The position numbers and the translations under genes are program-made. The notes beneath the pieces were generated by a model, which worked only from the letters and a program-made list of their open reading frames with translations, searched no databases and was not told the origin of the DNA. A stretch of 64,000 nucleotides of DNA from QYQD01 sp040754095 (lineage in GTDB: Bacteria; Desulfobacterota; QYQD01): the NCBI GenBank assembly GCA_040754095.1, contig JBFMFO010000003.1, positions 62,001 through 126,000 of the forward strand. Direction: 5' to 3'. Below, one piece after another: positions 1 to 7,301 of this stretch. The first letter of the stretch is position 1. Each line of letters opens with the position of its first letter.

Positions 1-165
1 CTGGATATCAAGGAGCACCACATCCGGGTGTTTTTCGCGGGCCAGCCGCACGGCCTCCAGGCCGTCCCCGGCGGGAATTATTGCACAGTCAATATTAGCG
101 CGTAATATCTCACTCACCATAAAGCGGACATTGGGATTATCATCGGCGAGCAGTATGGCGTACAT
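1..165 (-). CDS. Response regulator receiver protein, partial (N-terminal part only)
   Basis: The ATG at 163-165 on the minus strand is preceded by an AAGGAG ribosome binding site. The frame stays open to the window edge, so only 55 residues are visible. They form the first half of a CheY-like receiver domain: hydrophobic beta1 (AILLADD) with the acidic pair D8/D9, and the phospho-acceptor strand VVLLDIQ with the aspartate at about residue 53. The output domain, if any, lies beyond the left edge. It points away from the chemotaxis genes on the plus strand but plausibly belongs to the same signalling region. The receiver assignment is firm; the partner is unknown. Confidence 0.85.
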   Translation of the reverse strand, partial: MYAILLADDNPNVRFMVSEILRANIDCAIIPAGDGLEAVRLAREKHPDVVLLDIQ

Positions 166-214
166 GTAATCTCCTTTCAGATCAGCTTTCAGCCTTCAGC
201 TTTGGGCTTTGAGC

Positions 215-367
215 TTATTTGCTTTTCCCCAGCCATTCTTCCACCTTTTTAAGAACTTCGGCCGGTGGAACAGGTTTGGCTACGCGCCGGAAGCCGCGAG
301 AATCATATTCGGTCTTCTGCCGGACGTTGACAAGGAATTCCTGCAAGTAGCCTTTTCCTTTATCCAC
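215..367 (-). pseudogene. Remnant of a receiver domain (C-terminal end only)
   Basis: A short frame of about 50 codons, opening with a possible GTG and ending at a TAA, encodes GFRRVAKPVPPAEVLKKVEE near its end. This looks like the last strand (with the conserved Lys-Pro) and last helix of a CheY-like receiver. In-frame stops (TGA, TAG) lie immediately upstream at 377-382, and no beta1-beta4 part exists. The fragment sits between two other receiver genes on the same strand. I read it as the tail of a decayed response regulator; a small expressed protein cannot be excluded. Confidence 0.45.
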
Positions 368-393
368 TTTCTTCGACTATCAGCTTTTAACGA

Positions 394-960
394 TCATGAG
401 AACTCAATGATTTTTTTGATTAGAGCGGTCCAATCCAGGGGCTTGGCAAAGAAGGCGTCTGCGCCGCATTTCAGTGCTTTTTTTCTGTATCCTTCCTCTG
501 CATGGGCTGTAGTAACTATTACTTTGATATGTTTGGTACAATCATTGGATTTAATCCTGGTACAGACTTCAAACCCATCCATCTTAGGCATCATCAGGTC
601 CAGGATCACGATTTTTGGTTTGACCTCGCCAATTTTATAAATGGCCTCAAATCCGTCGCCGGCGGTATGAACCTGGTATCTATCTTTGGCTGCCAGGAAG
701 GCAGCCTCAAAGAGTTTAAGGTCATAAGGATTATCATCAACCACCAGGATGTGATTTTTACCGGGATTAACGGCCTCCGGCGGAACTGCATCTTTGCCGG
801 CCAGGAAATTAAGCAACTCCCCTCTTCTTATCTTACGATGGCCGCCCGGGGTTACGAAGGCATTGAGGATGCCTTCATCTATCCATCGGGTGATGGTTGT
901 CCGGGTTACCCCGCAAATCTTGCCAGCTTCTGAGGTTGTAAGGTATTCTGATACATTCAT
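394..960 (-). CDS. HTH (MerR/excisionase-type) - receiver domain fusion protein
   Basis: 188 residues. Residues 5-55 form a short winged helix-turn-helix of the MerR/excisionase (BldC-like) kind: YLTTSEAGKICGVTRTTI, then a wing with the PGGHRKI signature. Residues 70-188 form a complete CheY-like receiver: acidic pair D75/D76, phospho-acceptor D121 in ILDLMMPKMDG, Thr150/151, and Lys173 in FAKPLDW. The order is reversed from most response regulators, where the receiver precedes the DNA-binding domain. It probably binds DNA under phosphorylation control. It is divergent from the MCP at 2027, with about 1 kb of repeats between. No cognate kinase is adjacent; the hybrid kinase at 16555 or CheA are possible partners (inference). 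Confidence 0.85.
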   Translation of the reverse strand: MNVSEYLTTSEAGKICGVTRTTITRWIDEGILNAFVTPGGHRKIRRGELLNFLAGKDAVPPEAVNPGKNHILVVDDNPYDLKLFEAAFLAAKDRYQVHTAGDGFEAIYKIGEVKPKIVILDLMMPKMDGFEVCTRIKSNDCTKHIKVIVTTAHAEEGYRKKALKCGADAFFAKPLDWTALIKKIIEFS

Positions 961-1065
961 CTGAAGACACCTTTCTCCAGCAGACCGGAAGTCCGTAGTT
1001 TTTCGCTTATATACTACTTTTCGGACATTGTTACAATTAAGTTAACATAATGTTTTGTGCAGCTT

Positions 1066-1132
1066 CGTAGGGTGGGCTAAGCCCACCAAAACTACTACGC
1101 CGCCAATGATGGTGGGCTAAGCCCACCCTACG
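1066..1132. repeat. GTAGGGTGGGC palindromic repeat, paired copy
   Basis: Two units containing GGTGGGCTAAGCCCACC face each other, with outer ends CGTAGGG and CCCTACG, so the 67-bp block can fold as a whole or as two small hairpins. A second paired block of the same design is at 20219-20290. Single units lie near 1655-1683 and 1811-1833. The spacer ACGCCGCCAATGAT resembles, in reverse, the ATCATTGGCAGCG spacer of the 20219 copy. Confidence 0.8.
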
Positions 1133-1268
1133 GCTACGGCACTATAAATCCGAATATCGAAATCCGAAACAAATCCGAAATCAAAATGCTCAAATGACCA
1201 AAACATAATTGTTTGTAACACGTTAGCTGTTTGAAAAGAGCTGGTCGTCCAGAAAACGGCGCCTCGAA

Positions 1269-1733
1269 AATCCCCCTTAATCCCCCTTTTTCAAAGGGGG
1301 AATGTAGGGGGCCCCCCCTGTCAGCGGTAATCTGAATATGCATCAGATCTGGCAACATGAAAATGCCGGTCTTCTTCCCAAAATGCTCAATCAATACTGT
1401 TCTTCTCTTCTTCGTATTCTTGTAAGTATTTGAGTTCACAGGGTTCACATGCACCATGCAAGCATACTCTATGCCACAAAAGTGCTGCATTTTCAAATTG
1501 CCCGTTTTCTTACGTTTTCACGGGACCGCTGACAGGGCCCCCTTTTTCAAAGGGGGGAAATGTTTCTCCTCCCTTTGGAAAAGGGAGGTTGGGAGGGATT
1601 TTAAAATACTTCTTCAAATAGCTAAGCTGATACAATTGGTTAAAATTTAGCCATGTAGGGTGGGCAAAGCCCACCCTACGGGACTTAAATCCCCCTCACC
1701 CCCCCTTTGGAAAAGGGGGGGTGAGGGGGATTT
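1269..1733. repeat. C-tract/G-tract palindromes (CCCCCTTT...AAAGGGGG)
   Basis: Three blocks (about 1269-1318, 1536-1610 and 1688-1733) are built from AATCCCCCT, CCCCCTTTTTCAAAGGGGG and mirror-image G tracts, all able to form strong hairpins. The first two are also linked by an inverted sequence, CCTGTCAGCGGT (1318-1330) and ACCGCTGACAGGG (1526-1538). A fourth block is at 61061-61141. These are dispersed intergenic hairpins of unknown role. Confidence 0.75.
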
Positions 1734-1947
1734 GGCAAGTTTATATGTTTAATTGCCGGAGTAATAGTAGGATAGTCCCGCACGATGGGTTTTACCCGCT
1801 ATCCTTCTCTCGGTGGGCAAAGCCCACCCTACGTGACTACCCATCATTCCATTATTCCACCATCCATTTATCTATAGGTATTCAAAGAGCCAAGATGTTA
1901 CTTTCGACCAACATGCACAACAAGAAGTCGTATTATTCGTTTTTTTC

Positions 1948-1974
1948 TTAATGTTTTTTTGGGTGTGCCGATAA
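1948..1974 (+). promoter_or_regulatory. Sigma-28 (FliA)-type promoter for the MCP at 2027
   Basis: TTAA (1948-1951), 15 bases, then GCCGATAA (1967-1974). The known flagellar sigma factor consensus is TAAA-N15-GCCGATAA, so the -10 is perfect and the spacing exact. The ATG lies 53 bases downstream, behind an AGGAGG ribosome binding site. The gene at 4195 has a matching element at 4111-4137. Confidence 0.75.
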
Positions 1975-2026
1975 GGAAGGAACGAAGGCGTATCGCAAAT
2001 CATACTCTTCAAGAGGAGGTAAGAAG

Positions 2027-4024
2027 ATGAACCTGTTTAAACGAGAAGAAAACAAGGCAAAGGATTATGAGAGTGAGTTACAGGAGGCCCGGGCGCAGGC
2101 CAGGCGCTGTGAAAGTATCTTATCTGCTATAGCCGCACCCATGTTTGTGACCGATAAAGACCTGGTGATTACCTCTATAAATGACGCCGCGCTGAAGGCC
2201 ATGGGCTACAGTCGGGATGAGGTAGTGGGGAAGATGACCTGTGCCCAGTTTTCCAAGACCCCGCTCTGCGGCACGGCCCAGTGCACGATTAAGAACTGCA
2301 TGCGCACCGGCGACGTAATCAACGGTGAGACGGTGGCCGAGACCAGGGACGGAAGGAAGGTGCCCATCCAGGCGGCCTGTTCGGCCCTCTTTGACGAGCA
2401 GGGAAAGCCCTACGGCGGCATGGAGGTCATCCTAGACCGGACCGAGGCAGTCAAGGCCAAGTGGGAGGTAGATAATATCCTCAAATCCGCCGCCGCGCCC
2501 ATGTTTGTGACCGATAAAGACCTGGTGATCACCTCCATCAATGATGTGGCGTTAAAGGCCATGGGCTACAGTCGGGATGAGGTGGTGGGGAAGATGACCT
2601 GCGCCCAGTTTGCCAGGACTCCCCTCTGCGGCACGGCCCAGTGCACGATAAAGAACTGCATGCGCACCGGCGACGTAATCAACGGTGAGACGGTGGCCGA
2701 GACCAGGGACGGCAGAAAGGTGCCCATCCAGGCGGCCTGTTCGGCCCTCTTTGACGAGCAGGGAAAGCCCTACGGCGGCATGGAGGTCATCATAGACATA
2801 ACAGAGGTCAAACGCCTCCAGAAAGAGGCCGATGAACAACGTGAATACCTGGAAAGACAGGTGGCCATGCTGGTAAAAGAATTACATACCCTGAGCCTCG
2901 GAGACCTGTCGGTAAACATTGTCGCGGAAAGACAGGATGAGATCGCCAGGGTCATAGAAAGTTTAAATAAGGTTATTGAAAGTCTCCGGGAGACCGCCCG
3001 GGTAGCGGAAGCTGTTGCCCGGGGAGACCTGACCGTAGAAATCACACTCAAGTCAGAAAAGGATGTCCTTGGAAATGCCTTTAAGAAAATGATTAACGAC
3101 TTGCGGAATATCGTCGGCAATATAAAAGAGGCGTCCGACAATGTGGCCTCCGGCAGTCAGCAAACCAGCAGTACGGCCGCGCAACTCTCACAGGGTTCTA
3201 CCGAACAGGCGTCCAGTATTGAAGAGGTGTCCAGCTCCATGGAGGAGATGAACAGTACGGTAAATCAGAATGCCGACAATGCCAGGCAGACCACCTCCAT
3301 TGCCGAGAAGGCCGCCGGCAATGCCCAGGAAAGCGGCAAGGCCGTGGCGGAGGCGGTAGGGGCCATGAAACAGATCGCGGAAAAAATATCCATCATTGAA
3401 GAAATCGCCCGCCAGACCAATCTGTTAGCCTTAAATGCGGCCATCGAGGCGGCCCGGGCCGGGGAACATGGGCGGGGGTTTGCGGTGGTGGCGGCCGAGG
3501 TGCGCAAGCTGGCCGAGCGCAGCCAGACCGCAGCCCAGGAGATCGCCAATCTATCGGGGAGCAGTGTTCAGGTGGCCGAACATGCCGGCGCTCTGGTGGC
3601 CGAACTGGTTCCCAATATCCAGAAGACCGCCGAGCTGGTTCAGGAGATAAATGCCTCCAGCACCGAGCAGGCCAGCGGTATCCGGCAGGTGACTCAGTCT
3701 ATTCAACAGCTCGACCAGGTGGTGCAGCAGAATGCCAGCGCTGCCGAAGAGATGTCCGCAACCGCCGAGGAACTTACGTCCCAGGCCGAGCGGCTGCGCG
3801 AGTCCGTTAATTTCTTCAAGCTGGATGACCAGGGTGGTCAGGGGATGAAACAATCGGGAGCCGGGCGTAGTCCCCGTGCCGACATCCCTAAACTGTCTGC
3901 CCACAAACCGGCGCGCCCCGGCGCATCTGCGAGCGGCAGTGTGACTAAGCCGCAGATAACAACCGGGGTTGATATAGTCCTGGGTAAGAATGATATGGAC
4001 GACCGGGAGTTTGAAAGAATTTAA
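2027..4024 (+). CDS. Cytoplasmic methyl-accepting chemotaxis protein with two PAS domains
   Basis: 665 residues, no membrane segment, so a soluble cytoplasmic receptor. Residues 1-30 are helical. Two PAS domains follow (about 33-150 and 153-270), near identical and each with a C-x8-C-x4-C-x4-C cluster. Then come two HAMP-like helical segments (about 285-375) and a full MCP signalling hairpin, whose tip QTNLLALNAAIEAARAGEHG is at about 460-480 and is the CheA/CheW-binding region. The C-terminus is basic and flexible and ends EFERI, close to the CheR-tether pentapeptide pattern. An AGGAGG site precedes the ATG. It probably senses an intracellular redox or small-ligand signal through the Cys-rich PAS domains (inference) and controls the CheA encoded downstream. 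Confidence 0.93.
   Translation: MNLFKREENKAKDYESELQEARAQARRCESILSAIAAPMFVTDKDLVITSINDAALKAMGYSRDEVVGKMTCAQFSKTPLCGTAQCTIKNCMRTGDVINGETVAETRDGRKVPIQAACSALFDEQGKPYGGMEVILDRTEAVKAKWEVDNILKSAAAPMFVTDKDLVITSINDVALKAMGYSRDEVVGKMTCAQFARTPLCGTAQCTIKNCMRTGDVINGETVAETRDGRKVPIQAACSALFDEQGKPYGGMEVIIDITEVKRLQKEADEQREYLERQVAMLVKELHTLSLGDLSVNIVAERQDEIARVIESLNKVIESLRETARVAEAVARGDLTVEITLKSEKDVLGNAFKKMINDLRNIVGNIKEASDNVASGSQQTSSTAAQLSQGSTEQASSIEEVSSSMEEMNSTVNQNADNARQTTSIAEKAAGNAQESGKAVAEAVGAMKQIAEKISIIEEIARQTNLLALNAAIEAARAGEHGRGFAVVAAEVRKLAERSQTAAQEIANLSGSSVQVAEHAGALVAELVPNIQKTAELVQEINASSTEQASGIRQVTQSIQQLDQVVQQNASAAEEMSATAEELTSQAERLRESVNFFKLDDQGGQGMKQSGAGRSPRADIPKLSAHKPARPGASASGSVTKPQITTGVDIVLGKNDMDDREFERI
2131..2797 (+). 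repeat. 360-bp in-frame tandem duplication encoding the two PAS domains
   Basis: The segment from about 2131 to 2437 recurs at 2491-2797, an offset of exactly 360 bp (120 codons), with only scattered mismatches over roughly 300 bp. The duplication keeps frame and yields two PAS domains with the same cysteine spacing. The low divergence points to a recent event or ongoing conversion between copies. Confidence 0.9.
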
Positions 4025-4110
4025 TCCACAGATTACGCAGATTACACAGATATTCGTGAGTTATTGGGTTAAATCCCCCGTAGCTTGCTGCGGGGTAGTT
4101 CATTTTTTCC

Positions 4111-4137
4111 TTAATAAATTTTTTCGCTTACCGATAA
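4111..4137 (+). promoter_or_regulatory. Sigma-28 (FliA)-type promoter for the coiled-coil protein at 4195
   Basis: TTAA (4111-4114), 15 bases, then ACCGATAA (4130-4137). Spacing equals that of the 1948-1974 promoter, and both begin CTTAAT. The likely TTG start at 4195 lies 58 bases downstream, against 53 for the upstream MCP, which supports that start over the TTG at 4162. Confidence 0.65.
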
Positions 4138-4194
4138 ATGAGTATAGCTCATGGCTCATAGTTGAAGGCTAAAAGCTCAAGAGGTTTTTCTCCA

Positions 4195-6087
4195 TTGGAT
4201 GAGCAGCGGGATATAACAAAGGAACTGGATGAATGTCAGAGGCATCTGACGCAGTTATGTGCCGACATTGAGCCGGAATTTTTGCAGCTTGGCCGGGAGC
4301 TTGAGTCTGTTTTTCACCGGGCCCAGGATCTTTCAGAACAGGCCAGGGGGGCAGTCTATCTGCACGCTACGGCGCATCTTCGAGAAGAGGAACCGGCCCC
4401 CGCCTCAGGCGGACATCTCCGAAAGGTTATAGACCTGTTTCTGGATGTGAGGGATATTTTTAATACGTCACTTGATGCCCTGCGTACCACGATTGAGGAG
4501 TCTGCAAAGGCTGTCAGGCATATTTTCAATATAGGGAAAGAACTGGAAAGCCTGAAGAGCGGGCAAAATGCCCTGGAGAGGCTGGCCGTTATAACCAGAA
4601 TACTGGGTATTTCTACCCGCATCGAGTGCGGCCGTCTTGGAGATATGGGCAGCGGGTTTATTTTTTTATCGGATCAAATAAGTAATTTTTCCGGTGCGCT
4701 TTCCAAGTATGCATCTGACTTTGAGACCGAGGTAAAACAGGTATTGGCAAATATTGAGGAGGCAGAGACATCCGTGGCTGCCCGTCTGAAAATCCAACGT
4801 AAAGAATCTGATCGGATTTCACAACAAATTATGGGTGTTTTAGATATGGTAGATATGGCATCCGCACAGATGACCCGGCTTTCCGAACAGATTGATCACT
4901 TTTCCGAAAGGATACTCCGGGAGGTCGGAGAGATTGTATCCGCCTTGCAGTTTCAGGATATAACCAGGCAGCAGGTTGAACACGTACAGGAGACCCTGAC
5001 AGAGATAGGATGCTCTCTGGACGGGAAAAATCTGAAAAAATGTACATCAGAAGAACTGAGCATTGTTTATAGGAACTTAGCTGTACAGCTTTCACAACTT
5101 CGTAACGTGAGAAGCGAAATTACTACCGCCGGCCAAAACATAATGACTGCCCTTGAAGAGATCGGCCGGGAAATCGAAGGACATGTAAGGCATGTCGCCG
5201 CGGCCATAGGTGAGACGAGCGGGGGCAAGGGTGATAATGCACTGGCTATGCTTGAGCCCCAGATGGAGGCGCTGGGACAGCAACTGAAAAATAGTTTTTT
5301 GCTCAGCGAGGTATTGTTTAAGACCATCGGTAATGTGTCAGGCCTGGTAGAGCGGATCGGAAGCAATCAAGCCAAAATCAATAAGACACGCCTGGATATG
5401 AAGATCCTGGCCCTTAATGCCCAAGTACAGGCGGCAAGACTGGGAGGGGATGGACGCGCACTTTCTGTACTGGCTGAAGATATGCAGCATCTTTCGGATT
5501 CCTGGAGTGCGGTGGCCGAAGAGACGGCCTCCCTACTCCAGAATGCCGTTAATGTGGCGGCCGACCTGAAAGACAAACTGGAAGATGTATTGGAACATTG
5601 CCGGAGCCAGACCGCAAAAAGCCAGGAACGGGCCTCTAATGCCGTGCTTCTCCTGCAGACTGCCAGCGACAAGACAGGGAGCGCCGTTGAGTCCATTAAT
5701 CAAGCCAGTCGTTCATTGGGAGAGGATGTTACGGCGTTAGGGAAGACCATAAAATTCCCTCAACTTGCTGAAAGCGGCCTGGAAAGGACTATATCGCACT
5801 TAGAACATCTGCAGGATGAAATCGGCAAGAGATTATCACCGGAGGAGAGACGGCTTATTAACGGGGCATCGACGCTGGATAGAACAGCCGAACGCTATAC
5901 CATGGAGAGTGAACGCAGGATGCACACTCATGCCCTGCAGCAACTTAAACCGGTCGCAGATGCGCCGGGGTGTACTGATGTCCATGCTGTCGAACGTCAC
6001 GCCTCGGCGCGTGTTCCACTTGAAAAGGATGCGCAGATAAAAGCGACAGGCACAGATGACATGGGAGACAATGTGGAGTTGTTTTAA
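4195..6087 (+). CDS. Degenerate MCP-like coiled-coil protein
   Basis: About 630 residues, soluble and almost entirely helical. I chose TTG 4195 because AAGAGG (4179-4184) precedes it at normal spacing; the frame also allows TTG 4162, which lies in a dispersed repeat without a ribosome binding site. Two regions resemble MCP signalling hairpins. One around residues 130-175 reads LERLAVITRILGISTRIECG. The other, around 405-440, reads MKILALNAQVQAARLGGDG, compared with NLLALNAAIEAARAGEHG in the neighbouring MCPs. Between them is LQFQDITRQQVEHV, a motif seen in MCP-like chemotaxis accessory proteins. There is no sensor domain, HAMP domain or CheR tail. It may scaffold or modulate the array rather than sense (inference). 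Confidence 0.75.
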   Translation: MDEQRDITKELDECQRHLTQLCADIEPEFLQLGRELESVFHRAQDLSEQARGAVYLHATAHLREEEPAPASGGHLRKVIDLFLDVRDIFNTSLDALRTTIEESAKAVRHIFNIGKELESLKSGQNALERLAVITRILGISTRIECGRLGDMGSGFIFLSDQISNFSGALSKYASDFETEVKQVLANIEEAETSVAARLKIQRKESDRISQQIMGVLDMVDMASAQMTRLSEQIDHFSERILREVGEIVSALQFQDITRQQVEHVQETLTEIGCSLDGKNLKKCTSEELSIVYRNLAVQLSQLRNVRSEITTAGQNIMTALEEIGREIEGHVRHVAAAIGETSGGKGDNALAMLEPQMEALGQQLKNSFLLSEVLFKTIGNVSGLVERIGSNQAKINKTRLDMKILALNAQVQAARLGGDGRALSVLAEDMQHLSDSWSAVAEETASLLQNAVNVAADLKDKLEDVLEHCRSQTAKSQERASNAVLLLQTASDKTGSAVESINQASRSLGEDVTALGKTIKFPQLAESGLERTISHLEHLQDEIGKRLSPEERRLINGASTLDRTAERYTMESERRMHTHALQQLKPVADAPGCTDVHAVERHASARVPLEKDAQIKATGTDDMGDNVELF

Positions 6088-6091
6088 AAAT

Positions 6092-6230
6092 AGCTGTCAG
6101 CTATCAGCAGTCAGCGGTCAGCATGAAGTCGGTCCACCGTTCACTGTTGACCGTTTACCGAAAGAAAATGTCGGACAACGGTTAACGGATAACAGATAAC
6201 AAACATGCTGATAGCTGAACGCTGATAGCT
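6092..6230. repeat. About 140-bp AGCTGATAGC-ended repeat, copy 1
   Basis: Ends are built from degenerate AGCTATCAGC / GCTGATAGCT units facing each other. The core contains CCGTTCACTGTTGACCGTTT, TGTCGGACAACGGTTAACGG and AACAAACATGCTG. The reverse complement of this block occurs at 15242-15378 and again at 33951-34077. No open frame lies inside. It behaves like a dispersed non-coding element. Confidence 0.8.
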
Positions 6231-6249
6231 AAAATGGGGAGGGATCAAC

Positions 6250-6588
6250 ATGGCTTGCATGCTTAGCGACGTTGACGGAAAGCCGGTGTTAAAGCTGACG
6301 GGTGCAGTCGGTATCGCCGAAGGCGCGGAATTAAAAGGGGCCCTGCTGAGGCTTATTGAATCTACAGAAAATCCTACGGTAGCCATGGATGGAGTTACAG
6401 AGGTCGATGTCTGCACTTTGCAACTTCTATTTGCAACTCAAAAGAGCGCCGCCAAAGCCGGTAAGTCGCTTAATTTGGCGGACATCCCCGAGCCGTTTAA
6501 TCAGGCAGCAGAATTGGCAGGAATGGCTGACCTCTTTGGGCTTAAAATTCGAAATCCGAAGCACGAAATTCGAGACAATACCAAATGA
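6250..6588 (+). CDS. STAS-domain protein
   Basis: 112 residues with the alpha/beta pattern of a STAS (anti-sigma-factor antagonist / MlaB-like) domain over about 1-97. The loop that carries the phosphorylated serine in antagonists (D-x-S-G-L) reads VDVCTLQLL here, so Ser is replaced by Cys and followed by Thr. Classical Ser phosphorylation is therefore doubtful. It lies between the coiled-coil protein and CheY, so a role in the chemotaxis complex is likely but unproven. The last 15 or so residues (KIRNPKHEIRDNTK) are translated from a dispersed repeat, so the original C-terminus was probably shorter or different. The ribosome binding site is GGGGAGGGA. Confidence 0.85.
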   Translation: MACMLSDVDGKPVLKLTGAVGIAEGAELKGALLRLIESTENPTVAMDGVTEVDVCTLQLLFATQKSAAKAGKSLNLADIPEPFNQAAELAGMADLFGLKIRNPKHEIRDNTK

Positions 6589-6609
6589 CCAAAATTCTAA
6601 GCAATTATG

Positions 6610-6738
6610 AGGCTCTTGCAAAAGTCGTCACTCCGGTGAAAACCGGAGTCCAGATGGTTTGCAACTGTTTGAAAAGACTGGATTCCGGCTTTCGCCGGAA
6701 TGACAACAATTCGATCGTAAGAGTTTTGCAATAGCCAC
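6610..6738. mobile_element. 129-bp element with inverted ends, inserted in another repeat
   Basis: The left end AGGCTCTTGCAAAA faces the right end TTTTGCAATAGCCAC. TTATG flanks both sides (6605-6609 and 6739-6743). The uninterrupted target CAATTATGTTTTGGTCATTTG is present at 12428-12448 and, reversed, around 1188-1212, so this reads as an insertion with a 5-bp target duplication. The core holds two palindromes, including GATTCCGGCTTTCGCCGGAA. It encodes no protein. The rest of the 6589-6896 gap is the split target repeat and the region before cheY, which has a G-rich ribosome binding site. Confidence 0.65.
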
Positions 6739-6896
6739 TTATGTTTTGGTCATTTGAGCATTTTGATTTCGGATTTGTTTCGGATTTGGGATTTCGAATT
6801 TCGGATTTAAACGTGGCGCTCGGTAATCTCAGTTCGGCGCATAAGTGCTAACGGTGTTTTGGCAGTGGATTTAGGTAAAAACTGGGGGGGTAATTT

Positions 6897-7262
6897 ATGG
6901 CTAAGACAATTATGACCGCCGACGATTCAGCCAGCGTCCGGCAGATGGTAAGTTTCACCCTTAAACAGGCCGGTTACGAGGTCATCGAAGCGGCGGACGG
7001 TAAAGATGCCCTGACCAAGTTGAACGGCACGCAGATAGACATGCTGATTACCGACCTCAATATGCCCAACCTGGATGGGATCAGCCTGATCAAGGGTGTG
7101 CGCGGGATGCCTAACCATAAGTTCATCCCGATCATTATGCTGACTACAGAGTCTCAGGAGAGCAAGAAGGCTGAAGGCAGAACAGCCGGGGCCTCCGGAT
7201 GGATCGTTAAGCCGTTTAAGCCGGATCAGCTCCTGGCGGTGGTTAAAAAAGTATTAAGATAA
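6897..7262 (+). CDS. cheY: Chemotaxis response regulator CheY
   Basis: 121 residues, a single receiver domain with no output domain, the usual CheY length. Key positions are all present: acidic pair D9/D10, phospho-acceptor D53 in LITDLNMPNLDG, Thr83/84 in MLTTES, and Lys105 in IVKPFKP. CheA (7927) presumably phosphorylates it, and it then acts on the flagellar switch or another motor; no motor genes are in this window. A GGGGGG-type ribosome binding site precedes the ATG. A second single-domain receiver is at 19721, so this locus has two candidates for the output regulator. Confidence 0.93.
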   Translation: MAKTIMTADDSASVRQMVSFTLKQAGYEVIEAADGKDALTKLNGTQIDMLITDLNMPNLDGISLIKGVRGMPNHKFIPIIMLTTESQESKKAEGRTAGASGWIVKPFKPDQLLAVVKKVLR

Positions 7263-7301
7263 GCGGGTAAAATCAAAGCTCAAAGTTCAAAGGCCAAATG
7301 A

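Larger units (their letters stand above)
961..2026. other. Gene-free 1.07-kb repeat region
   Basis: No convincing gene was found on either strand. The stretch is a mosaic of dispersed repeats. It holds a GTAGGGTGGGC palindrome pair (1066-1132), a reversed copy of the CGAAATCCGAAAC family (1141-1214), runs of C/G-tract palindromes (1269-1733), and single GTGGGC-AAAG-CCCAC palindromes near 1655-1683 and 1811-1833. The right end carries the promoter and ribosome binding site of the MCP at 2027. The segment 1335-1525 is not repetitive within this window and I could not assign it. Confidence 0.7.

Noticed and set aside
1134..1496. Minus-strand frame of 120 codons in the repeat region
   Set aside because: Half of it is translated C/G-tract and CGAAATCC repeats; the remaining part (1335-1496) showed no motif I could name.
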